Assembly (NCBI GenBank): GCA_030539035.1
Contig: JAUNSU010000004.1
Coordinates: forward strand, 21,571 to 85,570
Direction of reading: 5' to 3'
From: Planctomycetia bacterium
GTDB lineage: Bacteria; Planctomycetota; Planctomycetia; Pirellulales; Thermoguttaceae
Length of the DNA: 64,000 nucleotides
Shown here in pieces: positions 37,241 through 46,390 of the stretch. The position numbers and the translations under genes are program-made. Numbering within the stretch: position 1 is the stretch's first letter; each line of letters begins with the position of its first letter. Under the pieces are notes generated by a model that was given only the letters and a program-made list of their open reading frames with translations, searched no databases and had not been told where the DNA came from.

Positions 37241-38234
37241 ATCGATATTCACAACGTCCGCACATTCCCTTATATTGATCGGGATTCTGAAGAGATTTAA
37301 ACAAGGGATGATTCTGATAAACATCAACAACAGAATCCTTGGGAAATTGTCCGCAGGAGACGGGGAGGAATCCGGCGGGAAAGATCTCCCCATTATGGGC
37401 AACGAATTCGATTCCCCGGCCATCGGTAATTCCGAGAGGCGCACGGGGACGTCCGGATCGGATCCCTTTTTGATCGGAGATCGGGGCGACCGGATTTCCG
37501 CCCTGTTCCAGAACATATCGTCTGTAATGGGGGGCTTCTGTGGTTTTAACGGCAAAAGGCATCGTAAGCGACCAGGAATAGAGCTTTTCAAAAACTTTTA
37601 AATATTCCGGCGGAGAGATTCGGATCTCTTCGACTCCTCGTCCCACCGGGATCAAAAAGAAGACGGACCACATCATGATCCCCTGTTTTTGAAGGAGCAG
37701 AGCAATTTCGTCGATGCGATCGGCATTTCTCCTTGTAATGGACGTATTGATCTGAACAGGGAGCTGCAATTCCCGGGCATAAGCGAGCATTTCCATGGTT
37801 TTCGAGAAACTGCCTTCAAAACCGCGAAAAGCATCGTGAAGTTCAGGATCCGGACCGTCCAGAGAGATTCCGATCGCGGAAACGCCCGATTCTTTTGCTT
37901 TTTGGAACGCGGATCGGGTCGCAAGCGGCGTTGCCGAAGGAGTCAATGCGGATTGAATTCCCCTTTCTTTCGCATGCCGGATCAGATCGAACAGATCCGC
38001 TCTTTTCAGAGGATCGCCTCCCGTAAAGCAAATCGTGGGAACGCGGGGAAATTCAGCGATCTGGTCGATCAGCCGAAAAGAATCTTCCGTTTTCAGTTCA
38101 TCAGGGGCCGCCTTTTCCTGCGAAGAGGCCCGGCAGTGCTTGCAAACGAGATCACAGGCCCGGGTAATTTCATAATAGAACATTAACGGATTTCGAGAAA
38201 AATCCTCCGAAGTATACGGCTGCTGATGAAGCAT
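37125..38234 (-). CDS. Radical SAM/SPASM protein, AhbD/TIGR04053-like
   Basis: The 369-residue protein has CDLVCKHC (C27, C31, C34), the FTGGDPL segment, ISLDGPDPELHDAFRG, and a C-terminal SPASM region (CGRCEYRFICGGSRSRAYALTGDPL, given in outline) holding auxiliary cluster cysteines. It most resembles the AhbD-like TIGR04053 group, relatives of haem-synthesis decarboxylases; the substrate is unproven. CAGGTGA precedes the ATG. It begins 11 bp after the small Cys-rich DUF6485 gene, so the two are probably one operon. Its 3' end overlaps the WYL gene on the other strand. Confidence 0.85.
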   Translation of the reverse strand: MLHQQPYTSEDFSRNPLMFYYEITRACDLVCKHCRASSQEKAAPDELKTEDSFRLIDQIAEFPRVPTICFTGGDPLKRADLFDLIRHAKERGIQSALTPSATPLATRSAFQKAKESGVSAIGISLDGPDPELHDAFRGFEGSFSKTMEMLAYARELQLPVQINTSITRRNADRIDEIALLLQKQGIMMWSVFFLIPVGRGVEEIRISPPEYLKVFEKLYSWSLTMPFAVKTTEAPHYRRYVLEQGGNPVAPISDQKGIRSGRPRAPLGITDGRGIEFVAHNGEIFPAGFLPVSCGQFPKDSVVDVYQNHPLFKSLQNPDQYKGMCGRCEYRFICGGSRSRAYALTGDPLQSEPDCCWPDPPIRKDPIQL

Positions 38235-38245
38235 GATTCACCTGT

Positions 38246-38446
38246 TCAGATCTTTTTCTCATTGACCAACTTGGCAAAAAACTCATAGGAACGGTCCCAG
38301 GCGGCTTCGCCTTCTTTATTGAAGAAGCAGCCGGGGATCTGTCTTTTTGCCCGATGATTTGCAACGCATTCACAGCAGATCCCCCGACGGGAACAATTCG
38401 CGGTGCAAGTACAATCTTTTTTATTTTCTTCTTTTTTACATTCCAT
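38246..38446 (-). CDS. Small Cys-rich DUF6485-like protein
   Basis: The 66-residue protein has nine or so cysteines grouped as CTCTANC, GICCECV and GCFF, and ends with a helix (AAWDRSYEFFAKLV). This is the pattern I know from DUF6485, an uncharacterised family probably binding metal or an iron-sulfur cluster. The start is the ATG at 38446, nine bases after GGAG; an ATG two codons earlier is too close to the ribosome site. It is the first gene of a two-gene unit with the radical SAM/SPASM gene. Confidence 0.8.
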   Translation of the reverse strand: MECKKEENKKDCTCTANCSRRGICCECVANHRAKRQIPGCFFNKEGEAAWDRSYEFFAKLVNEKKI

Positions 38447-38694
38447 GATCATTATCTCCTTTTGATTCTTTATCCTTATATTTTATCCCTTTTATTTATC
38501 AATGCAAGGGAATCATCGGCCTATTGCTAAAAAGAGTGCGGGACTTATAATAGGGGAATCCTGTTTTCCCGCGAAAACGGGATGATATTATGATTTCTGA
38601 TTGAAAAAGGAAAAAGTCGGTTTTCCTCTTCGATCCGGCAACACCGTTTCCGATCCGACAAAAAAACAGGAACAGATCTTTCAGGAGCAATCTC

Positions 38695-40452
38695 ATGATT
38701 TTGCAGACATTACGCGAACGTTTTCATTCCGCCTTATCCTCTCTCGTTGAAGATCCGGATCAATATCTGGATCTGATCCGATCGAGCCAGGATCCCAAAT
38801 TTGGTGATTACCAGGCCAATTTTGCGATGGTGCTTGGTAAAAAACTGGGTTGTGCTCCTCGTGAAATCGCGGCGCGTATCGTCGAAAAGCTCGACGGAGA
38901 GGATCTTTTTGAAAAACAGGAGATCGCCGGCCCGGGATTTATCAATCTTCGTTTACGATCCGATTGGCTGGCCGATCAGATCCAGAAATCGCTTATGATG
39001 GATCAGCCGGGAAATGTTCCTGTTGCGAATCCAAAGACCTTTATTCTGGACTATTCCTCCCCGAATGTTGCCAAGCCGCTCCATGTCGGACATATTCGAT
39101 CGACGATGATCGGAAATGCCCTTTACCGCATTCTCCGCTATCGGGGACATCACGCGATTGGCGACAATCATCTTGGAGATTGGGGAACCCAATTCGGAAT
39201 GATCATTTACGGATTCCGCAATTATCTGGATGAAGATCATTGGAAAAAAGAACCGATCCAGGAACTTGGCCGGCTTTATAAACTGGTCCGGAAACTCTCC
39301 GATGAGAATCCGGAAATCGCGCAGGCCGTTCTGAACGAAACCTCCAAACTCCATCATGGAGATCCGGAAAACCTCAAGCTCTGGAAGGAATTTTTGCCTG
39401 TCTGTTTAAAAGATATTGAACGGATCTATTCCCGATTGGGGGTCTCCTTCGATCTTACGCTTGGCGAAAGCTTTTATCATGATAAATTGGCGGGGATCGT
39501 CGACGAGCTGATCGCCAAAGGAATCGCGCGGGAAACGGAAGGCGCGATTGGTATTTTCCTCGAAGGACAGGAAACGCCGATGCTGATCCGAAAAAAGGAC
39601 GGGGCATTTCTTTACGCAACCACCGACATTGCGACCCTTCGATATCGACAAGAAACGTATCATCCCGATGCGATTCTCTATCTCGTCGATTCGCGGCAAT
39701 CACTTCATTTCGAACAGCTTTTTCAGGTTGCCCGTATGATCGGCCTTGAAAATATGGATCTGGTTCACATCAAATTCGGAACGATCCTCGGAGAAGACGG
39801 ACGTCCCTTTAAAACCCGATCCGGAGAAACTGTCGGCCTGGAATTCCTGCTGGATGAAGCGGAAAGCCGGGCGCTGAAGATCGTCTGCGAAAACGACGAC
39901 GCGAAAAAGGAAGGCCCCCAGCTTTTGGAAACGGAACGGAAAGAAACGGCCCGTAAGATCGGAATCGGGGCACTTATCTACGCGGATCTTTCTCAAAATC
40001 GGGAAAGTGATTATGTCTTCAATTATGATCGAATGCTTGCGATGAACGGGAACACGGCGACTTACATGCAATACGCTTACGCGCGGATCCGGTCGATCTT
40101 TACCAAAGGAGGAATTGATTCCGGAGAACTCGATGAACTGCTCCGGCGCGCCTGCGATGAGAAGATCTCTCTCATTAAGCTGAATGAACCGGAAGAGCGG
40201 AATCTCGCGCTGGAATTATTGAAGTTCTCGGATGCGCTGGACAGTGTGATCCGCGATTACCGGCCGAATCAGTTGACGTCCTATCTTTATGATCTTGCCA
40301 ACCGCTATTCTTCCTTTTTCGAAAAGTGTCCGGTTCTTCGAGCGGAAGACGATGAGATCAAAAGGAGCCGTCTGCTCTTGTGTGAATTGACCGCGCGAAC
40401 GATCGGCAAGGGCCTGGATCTTCTTGGAATCCAAACAGTCGATCGGATGTAA
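38695..40452 (+). CDS. argS: Arginyl-tRNA synthetase
   Basis: Class I synthetase that charges tRNA-Arg. The 585-residue product has the N-terminal Add-1 domain (FGDYQANFAMVLGKK region), the HIGH-type signature in SSPNVAKPLHVGHIRS (121-136, HVGH at 130-133), GDNHLGDWGTQFG, the anticodon-binding DALR domain at the C-terminus (YMQYAYARIRSI, ANRYSSFFEKCPVL) and an ending RTIGKGLDLLGI. AGGAG precedes the ATG. Two hairpin terminators follow. Confidence 0.98.
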   Translation: MILQTLRERFHSALSSLVEDPDQYLDLIRSSQDPKFGDYQANFAMVLGKKLGCAPREIAARIVEKLDGEDLFEKQEIAGPGFINLRLRSDWLADQIQKSLMMDQPGNVPVANPKTFILDYSSPNVAKPLHVGHIRSTMIGNALYRILRYRGHHAIGDNHLGDWGTQFGMIIYGFRNYLDEDHWKKEPIQELGRLYKLVRKLSDENPEIAQAVLNETSKLHHGDPENLKLWKEFLPVCLKDIERIYSRLGVSFDLTLGESFYHDKLAGIVDELIAKGIARETEGAIGIFLEGQETPMLIRKKDGAFLYATTDIATLRYRQETYHPDAILYLVDSRQSLHFEQLFQVARMIGLENMDLVHIKFGTILGEDGRPFKTRSGETVGLEFLLDEAESRALKIVCENDDAKKEGPQLLETERKETARKIGIGALIYADLSQNRESDYVFNYDRMLAMNGNTATYMQYAYARIRSIFTKGGIDSGELDELLRRACDEKISLIKLNEPEERNLALELLKFSDALDSVIRDYRPNQLTSYLYDLANRYSSFFEKCPVLRAEDDEIKRSRLLLCELTARTIGKGLDLLGIQTVDRM

Positions 40453-40478
40453 AGCGATCCGGTTCCGTTCGATTATAA

Positions 40479-40514
40479 AATAAAAAAAGACGGTTAAACC
40501 CGTCTTTTTTTATT
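40479..40514. terminator. Terminator after argS, likely bidirectional
   Basis: 15-bp arms AATAAAAAAAGACGG (40479-40493) and CCGTCTTTTTTTATT (40500-40514). T-tracts lie on both strands, between the converging argS and symporter genes. Confidence 0.85.
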
Positions 40515-40536
40515 CTTCTGAAAGAATTCCAAAGAA

Positions 40537-40568
40537 CGCCCCGTCTGTTGGGACAGGGCGATTTTTTT
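40537..40568 (+). terminator. Second terminator after argS
   Basis: Imperfect arms CGCCCCGTC (40537-40545) and GACAGGGCG (40552-40560) followed by seven Ts (40562-40568). It acts on the plus strand as a backup stop. Confidence 0.6.
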
Positions 40569-40572
40569 CTGA

Positions 40573-42618
40573 TCAGAACATGGGAGAATTATAGTCCCAG
40601 TAGATCAAGTACAGGATAATGGTCGCAATGATCACCAGAACACCGATGATCTTCGCAAGCGGGGACTCTGTAAGATTCAAGGTCGTGTCCGTTTTCTGTT
40701 CATAAGCGGTTTCTCTCGGCCAAATCAGGCGCTGGAGGAACATGATCGCGATGATCACGGCAAAAGTAACGAGCATTCGATTAAGGAAGTCGAGCTGCGG
40801 AACAAATGCGTGAAGAAGTCCATAGATGATCGGGCAAAGAACAAGGGCCGTCGATCCGCAGATCGCCGGAGCTTTTCGAACACAGAAACCGAAGACAAAC
40901 GCGGCGAAAATACCGGGCGAAATATATCCCTGGAATTCCTGAATCGCTTTGAAGACCCCGCCGTATTTTGGATTGGCCCACATGGGTGCGATCAGGCAGC
41001 CGGCAAGGACAAAGGCGACAACAGCGTATCGTCCAACGCGAACCAGAGTCTGTTGGGAAGCACCCCGATGAATGTATTCATGATAGATATCCATGGTAAA
41101 GATCGTGGACGCGGCGTTCAGCATTGCGGCGACCGAACTGATAATGGCGCCGAGAAGCGCGGCCAGCAAGAAACCTTTGAATCCTCCAGTGGGAACAAGA
41201 TTTCGAACGAGCAGCGGAAACGCGGAATCGTGATCGAATCCGATGATCATATTTCCATTTTCAAAGGAGAGCTTTTTGCCGGGATTCTTTTTGGATTCTT
41301 CGACGATTTTTTGGCGCATTTCGACGAGCTGTTCATCCAGAGTAAGAGTTCGATTTCCTTTTTTAGTCGGAATCGCGATACCGGAGACCTTCGAATCGTA
41401 ATCGAGAATTTCTTTCGCGGTTTTGGGGTCCAATTTTGCGTAATCGTGATTAAAGGCGAAAAGAGGAACCTGCTTCATCGAATCGATGGAAGCGTTTTTG
41501 ATCTCATTGAAACGGGTAAGAATCGGTTTGGAATTTTCGACGGCGGTTTTTCTCATATCGCTGTGATAGAGATTAAAGGCGATCAAGCCGGGGAAGATCA
41601 CGATAAAGGGGATCAGGAGCTTTAAACAGGCGGCGAAAACAAGTCCTTTTTGTCCTTCTCCGAGGGATTTCGCTCCGAGAGTTCTTTGAATGATATACTG
41701 ATTCAGTCCCCAGTAGTAAAGATTGGGGATCCAGATGGCGAGAATGAGCGCGGTAACTGGAAGAACCTTATCCCAGCTGGGAAGATTCATTCGAAGTTTA
41801 TCGGCATTGAGTTCCATGAACCGGTCCCAGGCGTTTGCGCTTGCGAGTTTGTTCGCAAGTTCTTCGGAAACATTCGGAGCACCGGCGAGAACGGACGTAT
41901 CCGCCATTCCAAGCTGGCGGAACGCGAAATAAAGGACAATCGCCCCTCCGGCAATCAAAGCGGATCCCTGAAGCAGATCGGCCCAGGCGCACGCTTTCAA
42001 ACCGCCTGCGAAGACGTACAGAGCGGCAACAATTCCGATGATCCAGCAAAAAGAGACCAGATTGAGCGGATTGCCGTTGAAAAAGACCTGTCCTCCAATG
42101 GAGAGCTGGGTTTGAACCGACTCGAAGAAGACGGCGTAATTTTTCGCCCCGGCGTAGGTAACGACAGTAATATTAACGCAAACGAGCATGATCATCATGA
42201 GGATCGACATGATCGTTCGGGCAGATTTGTTGTATCGATGTTCGAGATATTCGGGAATCGTATAGATCCCGGCGCGGAGAAAACGGGGTAAAAAGATAAA
42301 AGCGACGATCACCAGAGAAACGGCGGCGATCCACTCATAGCTTGCGACCGCCAGCCCGATATAATCGGAAGCCTGTCCGGACATTCCGACGAACTGTTCG
42401 GCGGAAATATTAGCGGCGATCAAGGAAAAACCGATCAGCCACCAGGAGAGTCCGCGTCCTGCGAGGAAGTAGGATTCGCTGGAATCACCCGACTTGCGGC
42501 TTACCCGAAAGGCAACAAAGATCACAAACAAAATAAAGGCAAAAAAGATCACAATATCCCAAAGATATCCGCTGCCGGCTTTTTGCGCGGCATCGGCCGC
42601 TCCCCATAAAACGTTCAT
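40573..42618 (-). CDS. Sodium:solute symporter, SSS/SGLT family
   Basis: The 681-residue membrane protein has the SSS signature: ESYFLAGRGLSWWLIGFSLIAANISAEQFVGMSGQA (in outline), EYLEHRYNKSART, and GFKGFLLAALLGAIISSVAAMLNAASTIFTMDIY. About 13-14 hydrophobic segments are visible. It most resembles sodium/sugar cotransporters, but the substrate is unknown; hexuronate or a pentose would fit the neighbourhood. Residues about 353-467 form a long hydrophilic insert between two membrane segments. AAGGAA precedes the ATG. It lies 85 bp downstream of pgm on the same strand. Confidence 0.9.
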   Translation of the reverse strand: MNVLWGAADAAQKAGSGYLWDIVIFFAFILFVIFVAFRVSRKSGDSSESYFLAGRGLSWWLIGFSLIAANISAEQFVGMSGQASDYIGLAVASYEWIAAVSLVIVAFIFLPRFLRAGIYTIPEYLEHRYNKSARTIMSILMMIMLVCVNITVVTYAGAKNYAVFFESVQTQLSIGGQVFFNGNPLNLVSFCWIIGIVAALYVFAGGLKACAWADLLQGSALIAGGAIVLYFAFRQLGMADTSVLAGAPNVSEELANKLASANAWDRFMELNADKLRMNLPSWDKVLPVTALILAIWIPNLYYWGLNQYIIQRTLGAKSLGEGQKGLVFAACLKLLIPFIVIFPGLIAFNLYHSDMRKTAVENSKPILTRFNEIKNASIDSMKQVPLFAFNHDYAKLDPKTAKEILDYDSKVSGIAIPTKKGNRTLTLDEQLVEMRQKIVEESKKNPGKKLSFENGNMIIGFDHDSAFPLLVRNLVPTGGFKGFLLAALLGAIISSVAAMLNAASTIFTMDIYHEYIHRGASQQTLVRVGRYAVVAFVLAGCLIAPMWANPKYGGVFKAIQEFQGYISPGIFAAFVFGFCVRKAPAICGSTALVLCPIIYGLLHAFVPQLDFLNRMLVTFAVIIAIMFLQRLIWPRETAYEQKTDTTLNLTESPLAKIIGVLVIIATIILYLIYWDYNSPMF

Positions 42619-42703
42619 ATCCGTTCCTTTTCCTTCTCATATGATTTTATTTGGATTTGACAATCGCGGAACGATCTGCTCCGCGAACCGGAAATTACGA
42701 TTT

Positions 42704-44353
42704 TTATCTCTCTTTCACCGCTTGAAGCGACTCGGATACCAGTTGGGCCGCTTCACTGAGAATTCGATCAAGATGATCTTTTCCGCGAAAGGATTCCGCG
42801 TAAATTTTATAGATATTTTCGGTTCCGGAAGGACGCGCGGCAAACCAGCCATTTTCGGTTACCACTTTTAATCCTCCGATCGGAGCCCCATTGCCGGGCG
42901 CATTCGTCAAGCGATCCAGAATTTTTTCGCCCGCCAGTTCGGAAGCATGAACTTTATCCGGTGTAAGATATTTGAAGTTCTGTTTTTCTTCCGGCGTGGA
43001 AGGCTGATCAATCCGGTTGTAAACAGGCGATCCGAACCGAAGTTCAAAGTCCTGATAATGGGCTCCGGGATCTTTACCGGTTCGGGCAATGATCTCCGCG
43101 GCAAGCAGACAAAGGATCAAGCCGTCTTTATCGGTCGTCCAAACTGTTCCGTCGAATCGCAGAAAACTCGCGCCGGCGCTCTCTTCCCCGCCAAACAGGA
43201 GAGATCCTTCGAACAGGCCGGGGCCAAACCACTTGAAGCCAACAGGAACTTCCACCAAACGACGATCAAGAGCCTTTACGACCCGATCGATCATACTGCT
43301 GGAGACCAGTGTTTTTCCGATTCCGGCATCTTTGGGCCAATTCGGACGATTTTTTACAAGATAATCGATCGCAACCGCAAGATAGTGATTCGGATTCAAA
43401 AGTCCAACACTCGGAACAACGATTCCATGCCGATCCGCATCCGGATCATTCCCGAAAGCGAGATCGAATTTGTCTTTTTGAGCAACGAGATTCTTCATCG
43501 GATAAGGGCTGGAACAATCCATTCGGATCTTTCCATCGTGATCGACCGGAATAAAGGAAAAGGTCGGATCGACTTTATCGTTGACAATGGTGATATCGAG
43601 TCCGTATTTTTCGGCGATCGGTTTCCAGTATCCGACGGAAGATCCGCCGAGAGGATCCACTCCGATTCGAACTTTCGCGTCCCGAATGATTTTCATATCG
43701 ATGATATTTTCCAGATCGTCGATATAATTTTTCGCGAAATCGATCTCTTCCATGAAGGAAGGGAGAGCACGGCGATCGACATTTTGCCGCAAAACGCCCT
43801 GATTCGCCTTTTCCAAATACTGATTGGCCCGATCCTCGATCCATTTCGTAATATCGGTATCGGCGGGTCCTCCGTAAGGCGGATTGTATTTGATCCCGCC
43901 GTCGGACGGCGGATTGTGCGACGAGGTAATAATAATTCCATCGGAATAATTTGGCCCTTTTTCCCTGTTTGCGTTCAAAATCGCGTGGGAGATCACGGGA
44001 GTCGGGGTTACCTCATTTCCGCGCTGCAAAACAGTCCTGATCCCGTTGGCCGCAAGAACTTCCAAAGCCGTCTGCTGGGCGAGATCTGAAACCGCATGAG
44101 TATCTTTACCGATAAAAAGGATTTCCGGTTCCCCCGTTTTTTTCCGATAATCGATAATCGCCTGAACAATTGCGGCAATATGGGCAGCGGTAAAGGAGGC
44201 GTTGAATGGGGTTCCCCGATGTCCGCTTGTTCCGAACTTTACCCGTTGTCCCAACTGATTCATATCAGGATACTTTTCTAAATAATCCTTTTCAAGCTGA
44301 GCAACATTGATCAAAAGCTCTTTGGGAGCCAACATTCCGGGAATCGCAATCAT
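42704..44353 (-). CDS. pgm: Phosphoglucomutase
   Basis: Interconverts glucose 1-phosphate and glucose 6-phosphate. The 549-residue protein has VKFGTSGHRG, the phosphoserine loop TSSHNPP (catalytic Ser145), the metal loop GNDPDADRHGI, the sugar-binding GGEESAG segment and the phosphate-binding RPSGTENIYKIYAESF at the C-terminus. This is the alpha-D-glucose-specific bacterial form. ATG 44353 has GGGGTGA upstream; the frame to 44401 adds unrelated residues. Confidence 0.96.
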   Translation of the reverse strand: MIAIPGMLAPKELLINVAQLEKDYLEKYPDMNQLGQRVKFGTSGHRGTPFNASFTAAHIAAIVQAIIDYRKKTGEPEILFIGKDTHAVSDLAQQTALEVLAANGIRTVLQRGNEVTPTPVISHAILNANREKGPNYSDGIIITSSHNPPSDGGIKYNPPYGGPADTDITKWIEDRANQYLEKANQGVLRQNVDRRALPSFMEEIDFAKNYIDDLENIIDMKIIRDAKVRIGVDPLGGSSVGYWKPIAEKYGLDITIVNDKVDPTFSFIPVDHDGKIRMDCSSPYPMKNLVAQKDKFDLAFGNDPDADRHGIVVPSVGLLNPNHYLAVAIDYLVKNRPNWPKDAGIGKTLVSSSMIDRVVKALDRRLVEVPVGFKWFGPGLFEGSLLFGGEESAGASFLRFDGTVWTTDKDGLILCLLAAEIIARTGKDPGAHYQDFELRFGSPVYNRIDQPSTPEEKQNFKYLTPDKVHASELAGEKILDRLTNAPGNGAPIGGLKVVTENGWFAARPSGTENIYKIYAESFRGKDHLDRILSEAAQLVSESLQAVKER

Positions 44354-44473
44354 AATCACCCCATTTTTTACGGTATCAAGGATCCGGCGCATCCGTATCA
44401 TCGAACGAACAATACAGACATAAAACCGGATTTATTGAAAACAGGAACACCGGTGAAATCATCACTGGCGCAT

Positions 44474-44869
44474 TCATTTATTTTTACTGAAGGAAAATTC
44501 CTTTTGCAGTTTTGCCGCGAGATCAAAAACATTATCAAAATCGGATCGGGAATCACCGGGAACTTCCTGCAACAGTCCAACCTCAATGAGAAGATAAACA
44601 ATATCGCCGATATCACCGGTTTTTCGAATTCCGAGGCCTGCAAGGACAGTTCGGGCAAGATATCCGAACCGCTCCAGAGCAAGATCGCAAACCGCCTGGC
44701 AATAATCGCTGCCGGAAACACTCGCCGCTTTTTCACCCGCAGGCAATTCGGAAGATTCCAATAATTTCTTTTGGGCGAAATCCAGGGCATCTTCCACGAA
44801 CTTATAGGATTCCGGAGTAAAACGCCGATCCTTATTCAAAAGTTCTTCGATCTTTTTATCATCAATCAT
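44474..44869 (-). CDS. Minf_1886-family hypothetical protein
   Basis: The 131-residue protein, DRRFTPESYKFVEDALDFAQ near the start and then HVSG-like SVSGSDYCQAVCDLALERFG, LGIRKTGDIGDIVYLLIEVG, matches the small conserved protein family named after Minf_1886, common in planctomycetes and verrucomicrobia. Function unknown. It starts with no clear ribosome site, 44 bp after the PIN-TRAM gene, so coupling or co-transcription is likely. An alternative overlapping frame at 44398-44790 is a shadow. Confidence 0.8.
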   Translation of the reverse strand: MIDDKKIEELLNKDRRFTPESYKFVEDALDFAQKKLLESSELPAGEKAASVSGSDYCQAVCDLALERFGYLARTVLAGLGIRKTGDIGDIVYLLIEVGLLQEVPGDSRSDFDNVFDLAAKLQKEFSFSKNK

Positions 44870-44913
44870 TGAATTAAATCGTTAATTTATAATATGAGTT
44901 TTTCAGGAACGGG

Positions 44914-46065
44914 TCAAATTTTAGGATATCTTGGATTACGGCCTGTCCCGCCGGAAAAATTTCCCGGTGCAGAGGGAGAGCTGCCGGAATTATCCAAAAC
45001 GATCGTTGTTCCCGCGAGTTTTTTGACAGTATATTCGAATCGGGCAAAAATCATTCTTCCGGCACTTGTCTGCAGGACGCTGGTAACGGTTACCACGACC
45101 CTTTCCGCGAGGTGATTTCGCCCCTGATCGACAACAACCATCGTTCCATCGTCCAGATAGGCAATTCCCTGTCCCGGTTCTTCTCCGACTTTAACAATAT
45201 CGATCTCAATTCGCTCATTGGGAAGAAAGACCGGTTTAAGCGAATTGGCCAAATCGTTCAGATTGATCACGTCAACGCCCTGAAGTTTGGCAACTTTATT
45301 CAAATTATAGTCGTTGGTAACCAGTTTTCCTCCCAAGTGCTTTGCAAGAGCAACGAGCTTGAGATCGACCGGCTGATTTTGATATTCGGGAAGATCGGAA
45401 TCGTCGATTTGAAGTTCGACACTGGCCATATTCTGCAATCGATTCAGGACATCGAGTCCGCGGCGTCCCCTTGTTCTTCGGCTTCGATCTGCACTATCGG
45501 CAATATGCTGGAGTTCGGCGATCGCAAAACGGGGCATCATCAGCGGACTGTCAATGATCTTGGTTTCCATAATATCGGCGATTCGGCCGTCGATTACGAC
45601 ACTGGTATCCAAGATGAGAGGACGGACCCCTTTCACATTCTTCTGAAATTCCACGTAGGGAATGATAAAACGAAAATCATTTCTCGTCTGCCATAAAAAA
45701 CTGATCCCGATATAGCTGAAAGAAATCAGCATGATCGCAACCATATTTCGCCGAACATCTGAATGAATAACGGTTCCGTCAACATTCATTTCATCGGCGA
45801 TAAAAGGTTCAATGGCCATTCCCATAAAGTAGGTCATCACCAGCCCGATCAGAAGTCCGAAATAAACAGAGGAGATCCACTGGATCTTTTTCTTCGGGAA
45901 GGCCATGTCGATCCCGATCAGAAAAAGCGTAAAGATCATAAGCCCGAAAAAGCTCGTAAGGCTTGTTCCCGTATTTCCGCCGTAGAGACCGCCGCTCCGG
46001 ACAATCGCGACCCCAATCCCGCTGCTTACTAAAAGAAAAACGCACCGCAATAGTAATAATGGCAT
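44914..46065 (-). CDS. Membrane PIN-TRAM domain protein
   Basis: The 383-residue protein has four hydrophobic segments in the first 125 residues, a PIN nuclease-like domain from about 149 (LILDTSVVIDGRIADI, D153 and D159) with GGKLVTNDYNLNKVA, and a C-terminal TRAM-type RNA-binding region (GQGIAYLDDGTMVVVDQGR). This is the layout of B. subtilis YacL. A role in RNA handling at the membrane is inferred. ATG 46065 has AGGA upstream; the open frame to 46113 is less likely. Confidence 0.88.
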   Translation of the reverse strand: MPLLLLRCVFLLVSSGIGVAIVRSGGLYGGNTGTSLTSFFGLMIFTLFLIGIDMAFPKKKIQWISSVYFGLLIGLVMTYFMGMAIEPFIADEMNVDGTVIHSDVRRNMVAIMLISFSYIGISFLWQTRNDFRFIIPYVEFQKNVKGVRPLILDTSVVIDGRIADIMETKIIDSPLMMPRFAIAELQHIADSADRSRRTRGRRGLDVLNRLQNMASVELQIDDSDLPEYQNQPVDLKLVALAKHLGGKLVTNDYNLNKVAKLQGVDVINLNDLANSLKPVFLPNERIEIDIVKVGEEPGQGIAYLDDGTMVVVDQGRNHLAERVVVTVTSVLQTSAGRMIFARFEYTVKKLAGTTIVLDNSGSSPSAPGNFSGGTGRNPRYPKI

Positions 46066-46390
46066 AATAATAATTCCTGTGTTAATAAATAAAACGACCA
46101 AATATAAAAACACGCAATGGAAAATGAAAGCAGATTACAGACTTCAATTCCATGAGTGTGCATAAAAAAATATAATAGGATCATTATAACCGAAATTAAG
46201 GTAAAACGGAAGATCTTGAGAAAGAAATTTTAAAAAAAGCACGAAGATTTATCCCTTTTTTTGCTTTGATCCGCATAAACCCCTTGCGGCAGATAAAATT
46301 TTGTGGTCTACTTAGGAAACAATAAGTGATGTTGACCGGTTTACAGCGATCAACCAAATTACCATTATTCAGTACGAGGAGTCGATATTC
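46066..46390. other. Intergenic region, no clear element
   Basis: This 325-bp gap separates divergent genes. A TATAAT on the minus strand (46183-46188) and a TTGACC on the plus strand (46332-46337) occur, but neither has a good partner. No gene, repeat or strong hairpin was seen. Confidence 0.5.

Noticed and set aside
44398..44790. Alternative 130-residue minus-strand frame
   Set aside because: It overlaps the Minf_1886-like frame and lacks conserved pattern.
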